Part shown: positions 23,630 through 34,636 of the stretch, piece by piece
Layout: every line of letters starts with the position of its first letter
Numbering within the stretch: position 1 is the first letter of the stretch
Source of the DNA: Takifugu bimaculatus
Lineage: Eukaryota > Chordata > Actinopteri > Tetraodontiformes > Tetraodontidae
NCBI GenBank assembly: GCA_004026145.2
Contig: CP034985.2
Span: 608,720-672,719 of the forward strand
Length of the DNA: 64,000 nucleotides
Reading direction: 5' to 3'
Notes under the pieces: model-generated
The model's database searches: none
The model's input: the letters and a program-made list of their open reading frames with translations, nothing else
What the model was told of the DNA's origin: nothing
Translations under genes and position numbers: made by a program

Positions 23630-23865
23630 AAGAGGAGCAGGAGGAGGGCAAAGAGGAGTAGGAACAGGAGAATCAGGAGGAGGTGAATCGGGACGTGGAG
23701 CAGGACGAGGGGTTGGAGGAGCAGGTGAATCAGCAGGAGGGGGGTTGGAGGAGCAGGTGAATCAGCAGGAGGAGGGGTTGGAGGAGCAGGTGAGGGCAAA
23801 GAGGAGCGGCTGAATGAGGAGGAGGATCAGCAGCAGGTGAATCAGGAGGAGGAGGAGCAGGAGGG
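23630..23865. repeat. Purine-rich GAGGAGCAGGTGAATCAG minisatellite
   Basis: Imperfect repeats of GAGGAGCAGGTGAATCAGCA with variable GGAGG insertions. The complementary strand opens a Pro/Leu-rich frame that is a repeat artefact. Confidence 0.85.
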
Positions 23866-23999
23866 AGATGGGTTTAACTATATTGATCAGTAAATATTTG
23901 AGGTGAGTTTCAGGAGGGCAGCAGAAACATCCGCAGATGTTCAGGCTGCTCTTCTTCTCGTCGTCAGTGTGAAGACCTTCAGGAGGAACCAGCAGAACT

Positions 24000-24400
24000 G
24001 GTTTAGGGTTTTCTTTCCGCCACTCTGTGTGGGCCGGTCCACTGACGTCACGCTGTGCGCTTCTTCACGCATTTCTGCGGGACGTCCGCACCGCGCAGCT
24101 CCGGAGGAAGAGGACGGTTGTGCTGCCGATGAAGGACTACCCCCCCCCCGCACAGACCGAGGATGGGGCCAGGTGGCGGATGCGGTAACGGGGGCGGGGA
24201 GACCCTCGCTGCTCAGACAGGCGGATGTGATCAGTGACGTGTTTGCATCGATCCGGCACGAGCTTCTCGACACACACCGACACCCCCTCCCCCTGCTCAG
24301 GGATCTCCTTGGAAACGGCTGGTGACAGTTCTCCCCGTCCTCCTCCTCTCCCACCTCCTCTTCACCAGAAATGTTCGGTGGTGAGATCGGCCGGGTGCTC
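24000..24400 (+). promoter_or_regulatory. ppp4r4: Probable ppp4r4 promoter with consensus CRE
   Basis: CpG-rich stretch immediately upstream of the first ppp4r4 exon with a full palindromic cAMP-response element TGACGTCA at 24043-24050. No TATA box seen. Start site is inferred. Confidence 0.5.
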
Positions 24401-24445
24401 CGTCACTAACAACCAGTAACAAACTGGGAGGGTTCCAGTGAGCTG

Positions 24446-24670
24446 ATGTTCCCGGCCAGGATGACTCTGAGCCAGCCCAGCATGCTGTTCGGGACGCTGG
24501 AGGAGCTGCAGGAACTGGCCTTCATCGAGAGGCCGATCCGCCGGAGCCTCAAGGTACCTTCATCCCTCCATCCTCCTCCTCATCCGCTCACAGCCAGCGC
24601 GTGTCACAGTCGCACAGGTGAACGTGCCTTCATAACGGACACACGATGAAGATGATGGTGGTGGTGGTGG

Positions 24671-24741
<71 letters not shown>

Positions 24742-27700
24742 CAGAGGGGAGACCCGCTGTGTGCGCAGCATGACGCAGTTTCTGTCTGTCTGGCCGAATG
24801 TCTGACTGACTGCTTCCGGATCGGGAATCTCATGCTCTTCTACGTTTGTAGATCGATTATCAGTTCAATGATTCGTTCTGACATTTTTATTACAGGCAGC
24901 GTGTGTGTGAGAGTGTGTTTGTGCGTGTGTGAGTGCGTGCGTGCGTGTGTGTGTGTGTGTGGGGGGGCTCTTCTTCTCTCATGTAAAAAAGGGGGTGGGG
25001 GTTACGGGTGCTCCCAATTATATGAATGAATGAATGAATGAATGAATGAATGAATGAATGAGGTGGGAGGGGGCGTTACTGTATGATGAAGACACAGTGT
25101 CACATCCACAGGCTGAATGTGAATGTGTGTTTTAAGTTTTTGAACGTATGTTGAACTCAAACGTGTTTGATTGCACCAGACTGCTGAAGAGATCGAGCAG
25201 CTAACTGTGGATGAAGACCTCAATGACATCGAAAGAGCCGTCTACCTGCTCAGGTGTGTGTGGTTACCTGCTGTTAAATGTTACATCCTGGTCCTGACCT
25301 GGAAGAAGCCTACGTTGTCTTTGTCTCTTCTCAGTGTGGGTCAAGAGGTTCAGAGAGCCAGTGTCATCGGAAACTTGCCCAACCTTGTCCGCCAAAACCC
25401 AGCTGAAACATTTCGTCGGGTAGTACCAAAGGTCCGGGTAAGTGTGCGCTAACTTCAGATGATCGTAGGTTTTTAATTCTGGTAACTGTTTCTGTCGCCG
25501 TTATTCAGGAAGTTCTAAAAGGAGCTGGAACAGAGATCCAGCTGTCAGCAGCAACGTCATTTTTAACCATCCTGCAGGACGACATCATCCTGATCCACAC
25601 GCACACCTACTCCATTCTAAAAACAGTCCTGCTGCACCTGAACCATCGAGACACAGGTAACCACACCTGAACCATTGAGGTTACACAGGTACCCACACCT
25701 GAACCATTGAGGTTACACAGGTACCCACACCTGAACCAATGAGGTTACACAGGTAACCCCCCATGAACCATCGAGGTTACACAGGTAACCACACCTGAAC
25801 CATCGAGGTTACAAAGGTAACCACACCTGAACCATCGAGGTTACAAAGGTAACCACACCTGAACCATCGAGGTTACACAGGTAACCACACCTGAACCATC
25901 GAGGTTACACAGGTAACCACACCTGAACCATCGAGGTTACAAAGGTAACCACACCTGAACCATCGAGGTTACAAAGGTAACCACACCTGAACCATCGAGG
26001 TTACACAGGTACCCACACCTGAACCACAGAGGTTACAAAGGTAACCACACCTGAACCATTGAGGTTACACAGGTAACCACACCTGAACCATCGAGGTTAC
26101 AAAGGTAACCACACCTGAACCATCGAGGTTACACAGGTGCCCACACCTGAACCATCGAGGTTACACAGGTGCCCACACCTGAACCATCGAGGTTACAAAG
26201 GTAACCACACCTGAACCATCGAGGTTACACAAGTAACCACACCTGAACCATCGAGGTTACACAGGTGCCCACACCTGAACCATCGAGGTTACAAAGGTAA
26301 CCACACCTGAACCATCGAGGTTACACAGGTACCCACACCTGAACCATCGAGGTTACACAGGTACCCACACCTGAACCATCGAGGTTACAAAGGTAACCAC
26401 ACCTGAACCATCGAGGTTACACAGGTGCCCACACCTGAACCATCGAGGTTACACAGGTACCCACACCTGAACCATCGAGGTTACAAAGGTAACCACACCT
26501 GAACCATCGAGGTTACAAAGGTAACCACACCTGAACCATCGAGGTTACACAGGTGCCCACACCTGAACCATCGAGGTTACACAGGTGCCCACACCTGAAC
26601 CATCGAGGTTACACAGGTACCCACACCTGAACCATCGAGGTTACACAGGTACCCACACCTGAACCATCGAGGTTACACAGGTACCCACACCTGAACCATC
26701 GAGGTTACACAGGTAACCACACCTGAACCATCGAGGTTACACAGGTGCCCACACCTGAACCATCAAGATTAGACAGGTGCCCACACCTGAACCATCGAGG
26801 TTACACAGGTACCCACACCTGAACCATCGAGGTTACACAGGTACCCACTCCTGTCTGTGGGTGACTGACTACAGACAGTTTGTGTTTAGCTATTACTGTA
26901 TATCTAGCTATTTTTAATCAGTTTTCCTTAATCAGCAACCGATATTTTGTGTTGTTTAAACATGTTGCGTGAGGGGCCATGTGGTCGTCTGTAGGTTTAC
27001 CTTTGAGGCTCTGAAGAATAAACGGCTGGTTGGGTGCACATATTAAAGAGGACCTTCTGTCCATGTTTGGGTACAGCTAAGGTTTTGGGAGTGAGATGGG
27101 ATGTTGCTGTGTTTTTTTCACAGTGGTGAGCAACGCCTGGTTGGAAACGCTGTTGCTAGCTATCAACGCTCTGCCCAAAGAAACCATCAGACAAGAGGTA
27201 AGAAAGAAACTTTCCAAACCAGCTGCTAATCACTGATTCTTGATCAGTATCCAGAGGCAGGTAAACCTGAGCTCAGGGCCATAGCTCTGTAAACTAACAC
27301 ACCTCCCTGTGTGTCTACAGGTGCTCAACTCCCTCCTCTCTAAGTCTCATCTGTCTCAGTCTCTTCATGCTCGTCTGGCCACCTGTCGCATTTTAGGGAA
27401 AGTTGCCAGCAAGTTTGATTCTCAGATGTGAGCTGCACACCTGTACGTGGTGTTCAGGTGTGTCACACCTGGTCTAACATGACTGTCTGCCTGTGTTAGA
27501 GTGAAGAAAGAGCTGTTGCCATTGGTTCAGGCTCTCTGTCAGGACACTGAGTGTGAGGTCCGCGTCTGCATGTGCCGTCAGCTGGAGAGCGTCGCCAGGG
27601 CGCTCGGGTGAGTTTCTCCCACCAAAGGACGCTAGCAGAAAGAGGTCAAAGCTCTGCTGGGGCAAGTGCTCTCCTGCTATCTTTTCAGGATGGAGGATAC

Positions 27701-30700
27701 CAGGATGGAGTTGCTCCCGGAGCTGATGAAGCTGACCGAGGACGAGGAGAACGGTGTCCGCCTGGCTGCCTTCGATACAATCATTAATCTGATGGAGATC
27801 ATGGACAGCGGTGAGTCATGGGCCTTATCTGAAGAAGGAAAGTTAATATTTCCTCCTTTCCTCCTCAGTGGGACAACCAATCAAACTGAGCAAAGGCTGA
27901 GATGTAGATGATATAAGATGAACTATCCTGACACCAGCACCACCATCGTGCAATGCCGATGTCTTTTATGCCCCTTTTCCACTATCCTTTTTTTTTTCTG
28001 TGCCAAGCCTGTTCTGCTGCTGTCCACCAGGGGGTCCATCTTCTGTCTTTTGTTGGAGTCAACAGCAGTATTCCCCAAGCTTCACACCCAGCCCTCCACA
28101 CCCTCACTGCACCACCATTACACCTGTAAACATGCTAAAATCTTCTGTGTCCCAGACGACAGACTCCACATCGTCGTTCCGCTGGTCATGTCAGTGTGCC
28201 AAGTGTCACCACAGGTGGATGATGCCGTCGTGGCTTCGTTGTCATTTCAGTTTGGAAAGATCTGCAGTGGACTGGCAGGTGAGATGCATCTCTGGACCCA
28301 GTCAGAATACTCATGAGTCCACAGTCATTAGTACTGGTAGTAGTAACTGGGCACAGTTAGCCAGCACATTTGGCAATCGTTGTGTTTCAGGGACTCTCTC
28401 TGACGAGCAGAAGGGTCAGCTCCTCCACCGGTTTAAGGGGCTGTGTCTCACCGGTCTGCACACTGAAGCACAGCAGACTAATGGCAATAATGAAGCAACA
28501 CTGATCCGCTGCAACTGCTGCTACAACCTGCCGGTAGACTCTGAAGCATCTGGCACAGCTGGAGATCTGTGTGAAGTTCTGATCACATCGGTGATGTCCT
28601 TTTCCCCTCAGGCCGTGCTCGTGTTTTCTGATGCAACGCACTTCCTGACAGAACTTTATGCGTCTTTCTGTAGTCTCTGCTGTGACCCGGAGGTCAGCGT
28701 CCGACAAAGCGCTGCAGCCTGTTTCCACCAGGTCGGTTGTCATTTTATGGGTTTTCCTGACGATTAAAGATCTGACGTGATGCTCAAACATGTAGCCAGT
28801 CACCTATCCATCTCCTCACTGTCAGGTCGTAAAGCTGCTTGGATCAAACGTCCAGCTGGTCCACAAGGAACTCCTTACTCTGCTGCAAGACGATGCTCTG
28901 GAGGTCAGTCCACCATCAAGGAGACACCAGTCCATGTGTTGTTTACATGTTCACTGAAGGGTTTCTATTGTTCTTCTTGTTGAGGTATTGGACGCTCTTA
29001 TGGATCACCTGGAGGAGACATTACAGATGTTTTTTTCCAAGGGCGAGAACCTGGTGCTTGACAACAAGGGGGTAAAGGTCCTGAGTTGAAGCAGTTCATG
29101 ATGGCGTTTTTGCTGTTTACCTCTATAATCCTGTTCTATTCTCCCCATCCCTGCTGTGTTCTCCGGGTCCTCGCCAGTTTCCAGAGCTGCTGTCGACTCT
29201 GATGTTTGCAGAACAGAGGGTCGGGTCTTCTCTTCGCTGGCGTTTGCATGAAAAGCTGCTCCAGCGTTACAGTTGCCTGGCAAGATTGCTCCCAGGAGAG
29301 CTCCTGCACCAGAGTTTCTCCCCGCGTATCTTCCTCATCCTCACCACTAATGTCAGTGTTGATGTCGGCCAGAAGGGGCTTCAGTAGGTCGAGTCAGGCA
29401 GCTAACTTCTCCTCTGATTCTCATGGCTGCAGAAGGTGTTGCCGGTTCAGAGGGAAGCAGCTCGGACTTTCTGCACATTCCTACGCTACAACCGCAAACA
29501 GGAGCAACGTCGTGAGATGATGGAGCGACTGATCCAAGGTGGGCTTGATCGGAGCAGAATCTCCTGTAGTGGCTCGAAGAACTTCACTGTGTTTTGTCTG
29601 CTCAGATCTGGCTCAGGGTCGGAGCTACTGGAACCGCTTGAGGTTCCTCGATATTTGTGAGACAGCCACTGAAATCTTCTCTAGAAAATACTTCAACAAG
29701 CACTTCCTGATTCCGGCACTGGAGCTGGTCCATGACCCTGTTGCCAATGTCAGGTAGTTCCATCACTGATCTGCTGTGCAGGAGGGAGGTTCTCTCCACC
29801 CTCTCACCTGTCCACCTGCTCACCTTTCTGTCAGGTACAAGCTGTGCCAGCTGTTGCCCAGGCTGCGTTCATCGATCCGTTTGCCGGCTGATAAACAGCT
29901 GCTCCACCAGCTCAACTTCTGCGTCCAGAAACTTCTGTGCCGAGAGAAAGACAAAGACGTGGTTGCCACCATCCGCAAGGTGAGCTTCTGAGTTGCGACC
30001 GGTGGCAGGTCGTGTAGGTCTGTGAGTGTCCATGACGATCTTACTGTGGACCAAATGTTTTGCAGACAGTCTTAGAACTGGACAAACTGGACCTGACTGA
30101 GCCGGTGAGCAGCTGGTGCTTTGATTGGCTGAGTAAGTCGAAACATGTTAATTTTCATTCCATTTAATCTTTCTGCACCTCTGCAGTTTCACAAACGTCA
30201 GGAGAAGGATCTACTGGACCAAAAGAAGGAGAAGGAGGAGACTCTGTTACTGGAAATGGTGAGTGGGACACTACACTGTTACTCTGCGCCAACCACCTCT
30301 GATCTTCTCCAAATGACATCACCTCTGCTGTCAGGAACATCTGGAGCGCCAGCAGAGTGATGAGAAGATGAATTCCAAAAAACTTGCTGACAGAAAACGT
30401 GAGTGAAAATCCAATTTTCTCCATCCAAGTGATCCAAGTTTTGCATCACAAAGGGTGTTTATTTGACAGGAAGAGACAGTAAGACCAGTCTGTCAGCATC
30501 CAAGTCCATGTCCATGTCCTCTTCTGGAGCTACAGTGTCTTCAAGTAAGACCAGAGCTCCTAGAACCCGCTAACATTTTCAGTGATGAAGGTGATGGTGA
30601 TAATGTCTTCCTCCTCCTAACAGGTAAAGAGGTGAGGAAGGCTAAGCTTTTGAGGAGTCGGTCCCTCAGCAGTCAGCCAACCACCTCCAAATCTCTGAAC

Positions 30701-31981
30701 CCCGACCGACCTCAGTAAGAACCTTTGCTTCTTGGGTCTGGATTGAAAGGTTAAGCTAACATTTATCACCAATGTCATAAGACCTCATCAGGTCGCTGAT
30801 CCAGTCTGGTTCTCTGGGCGACATCAAAGCAGAGTTAAACCAGAGAAACAGTAGAAATGATCATCTGTAACATGATGTGGCTGCTAATGTAGACCAGGAC
30901 CTGATGAAAGATGACCAGTTAAACCAGCAAGGAATGACAATGTGTGACACTGTGCTGGTGCGGTCTTATGTTTTCTTTTTCCGGTGGTGTATCGCAGAAA
31001 AATGAAAGCCAACGCTCCAACTGGACACGGAGAGTCGTCCATGTTACTGAGCAAAGGTAGAAGCGACAGCATCACATGTCACATGATTACTGCAAATTTA
31101 TCCTCATCCCTCATTTGACAGATGACTGTCTGAGTTCCACCCGCTACACCATGACAACCCAGTCATCTTCAATGCCGGTCCTGATCCGCAGCAACACCAC
31201 CAGCCTCCTGGACCGGGTCAGTACATCGGACCACAGAAGCAGTAACGTGGACCATCAGAACAATGTAAAGGAAATGAGAACCAAAAGAATGGAGCACAAA
31301 TCCAGTATCTTGGACCACAGGACCAGCACTTTTGAGCAGACAGACCATAGAACCTATACCCTCGACCAAAGAGACCATAGGATCAGCACTTTGTACCAGC
31401 GCAGTAAAACAATGGACCGGAACTATGGAGGGAAGGACAGCCATTCTAAAAAGTTGTCAATGTGAGTTGTTGTCAAAATATTCAAGCAGAACAGACCCAC
31501 CACGTACAGGACACCTGTCTATCAGGACACCTGTCTGTCAGGACACCTGTCTGTCAGGACACCTGTCTGTCAGTCCACCTGTCTGTCAGGACACCTGTCT
31601 GTCAGGACACCTCTCTGTCACTTCATCCACCTGTCTGTTAGTCCACCCATGTGTCAGGCCACCTGTCTACAGTCCATCTACCTCCCTGTCAGGCCACCTG
31701 TCTGTCACTCCATCCACCTGTCTGTCACTTCATCCACCTGTCTGTCACTTCATCCACCTGTCTGTCACTTCATCCACCTGTCTGTCAGTACACCCATGTG
31801 TCAGACCAGATGACAGATTTTCAACCCTGAACCAGAAGCAAACCCTGGTTCTGTCTTTTAATCCTTGTTTCAGGGTTAGGCTTTGAGGTGAAACCACTGT
31901 CTCTCTGGATTACGACCTTTTTGTTTCATTTCCAGAAACAGGAAGTCCAATGCTTTCAGTGTCCAGTCAGAGTCAGACTGA
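24446..31981 (+). CDS. ppp4r4: PPP4R4, protein phosphatase 4 regulatory subunit 4
   Basis: HEAT-repeat regulatory subunit of the cytoplasmic PP4 phosphatase. I could place 26 coding exons that all join in frame (942 residues; human about 873): 24446-24553, 25180-25253, 25335-25437, 25509-25656, 27124-27197, 27321-27427, 27500-27607, 27689-27810, 28156-28278, 28391-28533, 28612-28731, 28826-28903, 28985-29071, 29178-29351, 29433-29538, 29606-29753, 29835-29979, 30066-30104, 30187-30258, 30335-30398, 30470-30544, 30624-30714, 30792-30866, 30998-31056, 31122-31461, 31936-31981. Diagnostic stretches: LQELAFIERPIRRSLK, LTVDEDLNDIERAVYLL, NRKQEQRREMMERLIQ, YWNRLRFLDICE, HDPVANVRYKLC. The C-terminal third is Ser/Lys-rich; exon 25 has DHR/DQR repeats. 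The second ATG (24461) aligns better with the human start. AATAAA at about 32165. Confidence 0.95.
24670..24741. repeat. (ATG)n microsatellite
   Basis: About 24 ATG triplets in ppp4r4 intron 1; the apparent poly-Met frame is meaningless. Confidence 0.95.
24900..25061. repeat. GT-rich tract and (TGAA)n microsatellite
   Basis: A GT/GC-GT tract at 24900-24967 is followed by ten TGAA tetramers at 25022-25061, all in ppp4r4 intron 1. Confidence 0.9.
25657..26850 (+). repeat. 32-bp minisatellite starting at the ppp4r4 intron 4 donor
   Basis: About 37 copies of GTAACCACACCTGAACCATC followed by GAGGTTACACAG. The first copy overlaps exon 4: the exon end CACCTGAACCATCGAGACACAG plus the donor GTAACC is almost identical to the unit. 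Variants alternate between ACACAG/ACAAAG and GTAACC/GTACCC/GTGCCC around the junction. Confidence 0.95.
31500..31805 (+). repeat. GTCTGTCAGGACACCT minisatellite in ppp4r4 intron 25
   Basis: Tandem 16-bp units ACCTGTCTGTCAGGAC that grade into 20-bp CACCTGTCTGTCACTTCATC units. Confidence 0.9.
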
Positions 31982-33013
31982 AGACAGTGGTGTCGTCACT
32001 TTCCCACTAAGCCATTAGCCAATCAGCAGTCAGGGACCAATGTCCTCTGGAGCAGCAGCAATGTTCACTTCAGAACATTACCCAGAATGCAGTAGGACAT
32101 TGCATCATTACTTTCTCTGTATTCTGACAATCCACCCTGTCACCTGGTTGGTTTAGTAAATGTCAATAAAATGTTTATTTGATATGGAGTTCTCTACTCT
32201 TCTTTAACATTCTCTTCTCTGTATGGTTCTGTACTATTCTCTGCTGTTCTAGATCAGCTGGGAATCCCGTCTTCATGCTGTGATTTGAGATGTGATGCCA
32301 CACTAACTCCATGTGACCTGAGAAGCAGAGACCAGACTTCTGTTCACTTTTAACAAATATTTTAGTAATTTATTGTTGTCTATATTTAACACAGTTACAG
32401 CAGGTGTTAATGATGATTAGTTTCACTATTAAAGCTTTATACTGCCATTTTTCTGGCTTGAACATATGTTTTTACTACAGCCATATAAATGCCGGTTATG
32501 GTTCGATTCCATTACTATTATAAAACCAGGCAGCCTGTGGCTGCACTGCAGCTGATCAGAGCTCAGGATGGAGAAGAAAGATGGTGAGAAACTGATAAAC
32601 TCCGGCGTTTCCTCTCTGCCAGTGGCGGAAAGGAGAGTCGACCATGGCAGAAACATGGGCTGAAGGTGAGACTGGTTCAACTTGGTTCATTGTGTTCTTC
32701 ATATTTTAACAGTAACAGAATTGGATCAGTACCGCCATTTAAATTATATTAATATGAATTTTCAAGCCAGAAAAATCAATGACTACAGCTTTTTTCAAGT
32801 AATTCAGTAAGACAGCCTACAGTAATACTTCCAATACAACATGTCCTGTAAGTGCGACTTAATTTGTGGAAATATGATGATCGTACTCTGGCCTCATGAC
32901 TGCGACGTCATGACATGCATCTTTCGTGGTTGTCTCCAACAGGGGGCGCCAGCCTGTAAACACCACTTTAGAACACCAGGTTAGGAGCAGTCTGTCACAC
33001 CCCACATAAGTTA
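31982..33013. other. Convergent 3' region of ppp4r4 and the serpin gene
   Basis: Contains the ppp4r4 AATAAA at about 32165; no further exon recognised. Confidence 0.4.
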
Positions 33014-34636
33014 CTATGCAATCGGGTTAGTGACTCGCCCCATGAACAGCACACTGCCAATTGTCTGGTGGTAGATGATGAAGAGGAAGGGTCTGTTGAT
33101 GGTCAGTCGAGGTGGAGGGTACGAAAACGTGCTGGCTCCACCTGCTGTGGCGACCTCATCCCTGCTGTCACCGACGAACACAGCAGATTTCTGATAAACC
33201 TGAAGACAAACATAGTGTTAAGAATTCAGGAGGACGGACGGAGAGAAAGACAGATGGACGGACAGTCACCTGAGTCAGTTTGGGACCTTTAGATCCCATT
33301 TCAATGATGTCAGCGTCATCCTGGAACATTTTATTCATGTTGAGAGTTTGCAGGACGTCACGCAATGCGTAGGACTTTTCCAGGATGAAGCGAGGAAGTT
33401 GAACTTCTAACTTCCTGTCCAGCAAATAAAACCAGCGCTAATTCATTATAATTATTATCATTACTATTACAAAAAGACCTTGAGAGGAGGAAAGGAGTTT
33501 CTCACGTCTTCTTCAGCTGTCTGATCCATCCTCGGATCTTTTCGCCCGTCACTTTCTCTTCCACATCGATGATGTCTACGTCTTCATCAGGCAGCACGAC
33601 CAACATGGCCATCGAGTCGCCCATGGGCAGCTTCAGCACGCCAACCTTTAGCGAGCGGTCATATGCCAGGAAGTACTTATCGGCCCGGAACATCATGGGA
33701 ACCATGACCACGACATATTTGTTCACATAGAAACGCTCATCCTGAGTGAGGGATGCGTTGAAGAGTGGACTGAACTGGGCTGAAAGACAGAAGAAAGGGT
33801 TTGTCTCTGCAGAGAAGACCCGCTCATTCAAACACACCCACCATTTTCCCTGTAGTGATAGGTTGTGATTAGCAACTGAGTTGATGTGGAGGTAAGATTA
33901 ATAGCACAGCTAACCCTCCCACACACACACACACACACACACTGACAGGTGAACCCTGCAGCTGTCAGGACCCCCCCCTCGGATGAGACTTACTCTTGTA
34001 ATAAGACACAGTGGCCAGAAGCAGCTCAGTCTGGGCGTCCACAGCAGTGACCACCTGCTGAATCTGGTCTCCGGTCTGATCCTGGGCCCAGCGGTTGATG
34101 GTAGTAATGGCTTCGGCTTGGTCAGTGTACCTCAGACTTGGCATGTATCCCCCAAATTTTGTTTGAACTAATTCGCGGAGGGATGCTGACACTTCAAAGT
34201 TGTGGGAAGGGAGAAGAGCCACGGCCTGCTTCAGGTTGGTTATGTTTCCCGGCTGAATGGCAGTCCTCAGATTCTGGAACAGCTCTGAAAGCAAAAATCG
34301 CCACGTACACAATTTAAGATGAGAAAATAGACCATTCCATAATCCTGTTGTACCTGGCAGCATCTGAGCATCCAGTCCAGTCAGACCGAGTCCCTGCAAC
34401 AGTTGCTCTTGGGTCGGACCACTGGTGGCGCTCAGCAATGCAGACAGTGCAGTGGATAAGGCAAATGTAGACAAGCAAACATTGTCGTCAGTTCTGCTGG
34501 CGACAGCTTGGTACAACTTCGCTGCAAAGTCTGTATTCCCATTGGTGAGCTTCTCCACGGATCCATCAGTGATCGCAGGGGACGCCAGGCCCAGTAAAAG
34601 GAAGCCGGGCAACAGGAGCGACAGGAGAGGAGTCAT
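33014..34636 (-). CDS. serpina10: Serpin, SERPINA10-like (protein Z-dependent protease inhibitor family)
   Basis: Secreted clade A serpin; the mammalian orthologue inhibits coagulation factors Xa (with protein Z) and XIa in plasma. Five coding exons on minus (34636-34354, 34284-33994, 33779-33506, 33414-33270, 33199-33014), 392 residues, all in phase. Seen: signal peptide MTPLLSLLLPGFLLLGLASP, helix region with NVCLSTFALSTALSALLSATSGPT, VPMMFRADKY, VLKLPMGDSMAMLVVLP, the reactive-loop region GDSRDEVATAGGASTFSYPP and the end NRPFLFIIYHQTIGSVLFMGRVTNP. The FSYPP segment aligns with AYSMPP of human SERPINA10, suggesting a P1 Phe or Tyr. Position next to ppp4r4 matches the SERPINA cluster at human 14q32. 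The hinge is unusual (see findings), so inhibitory activity is uncertain. Confidence 0.85.
34285..34353 (-). other. serpina10: 69-nt stop-free intron of the serpin gene
   Basis: GTACAA donor and TTTCAG acceptor; 23 codons without stop, so retention would insert 23 residues (starting with GTTGLWNGLF-like sequence) without breaking the frame. Splicing it out restores the serpin alignment. Confidence 0.65.

Noticed and set aside
23599..24354. Short Pro/Leu- and Arg-rich open frames
   Set aside because: Purine-rich minisatellite and CpG-rich promoter sequence; no family resemblance.
24646..25029. Poly-Met/Val open frame
   Set aside because: Produced by the (ATG)n and GT repeats.
25657..26850. 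CRISPR array
   Set aside because: Directly adjoining 32-bp units without spacers, inside a vertebrate intron.
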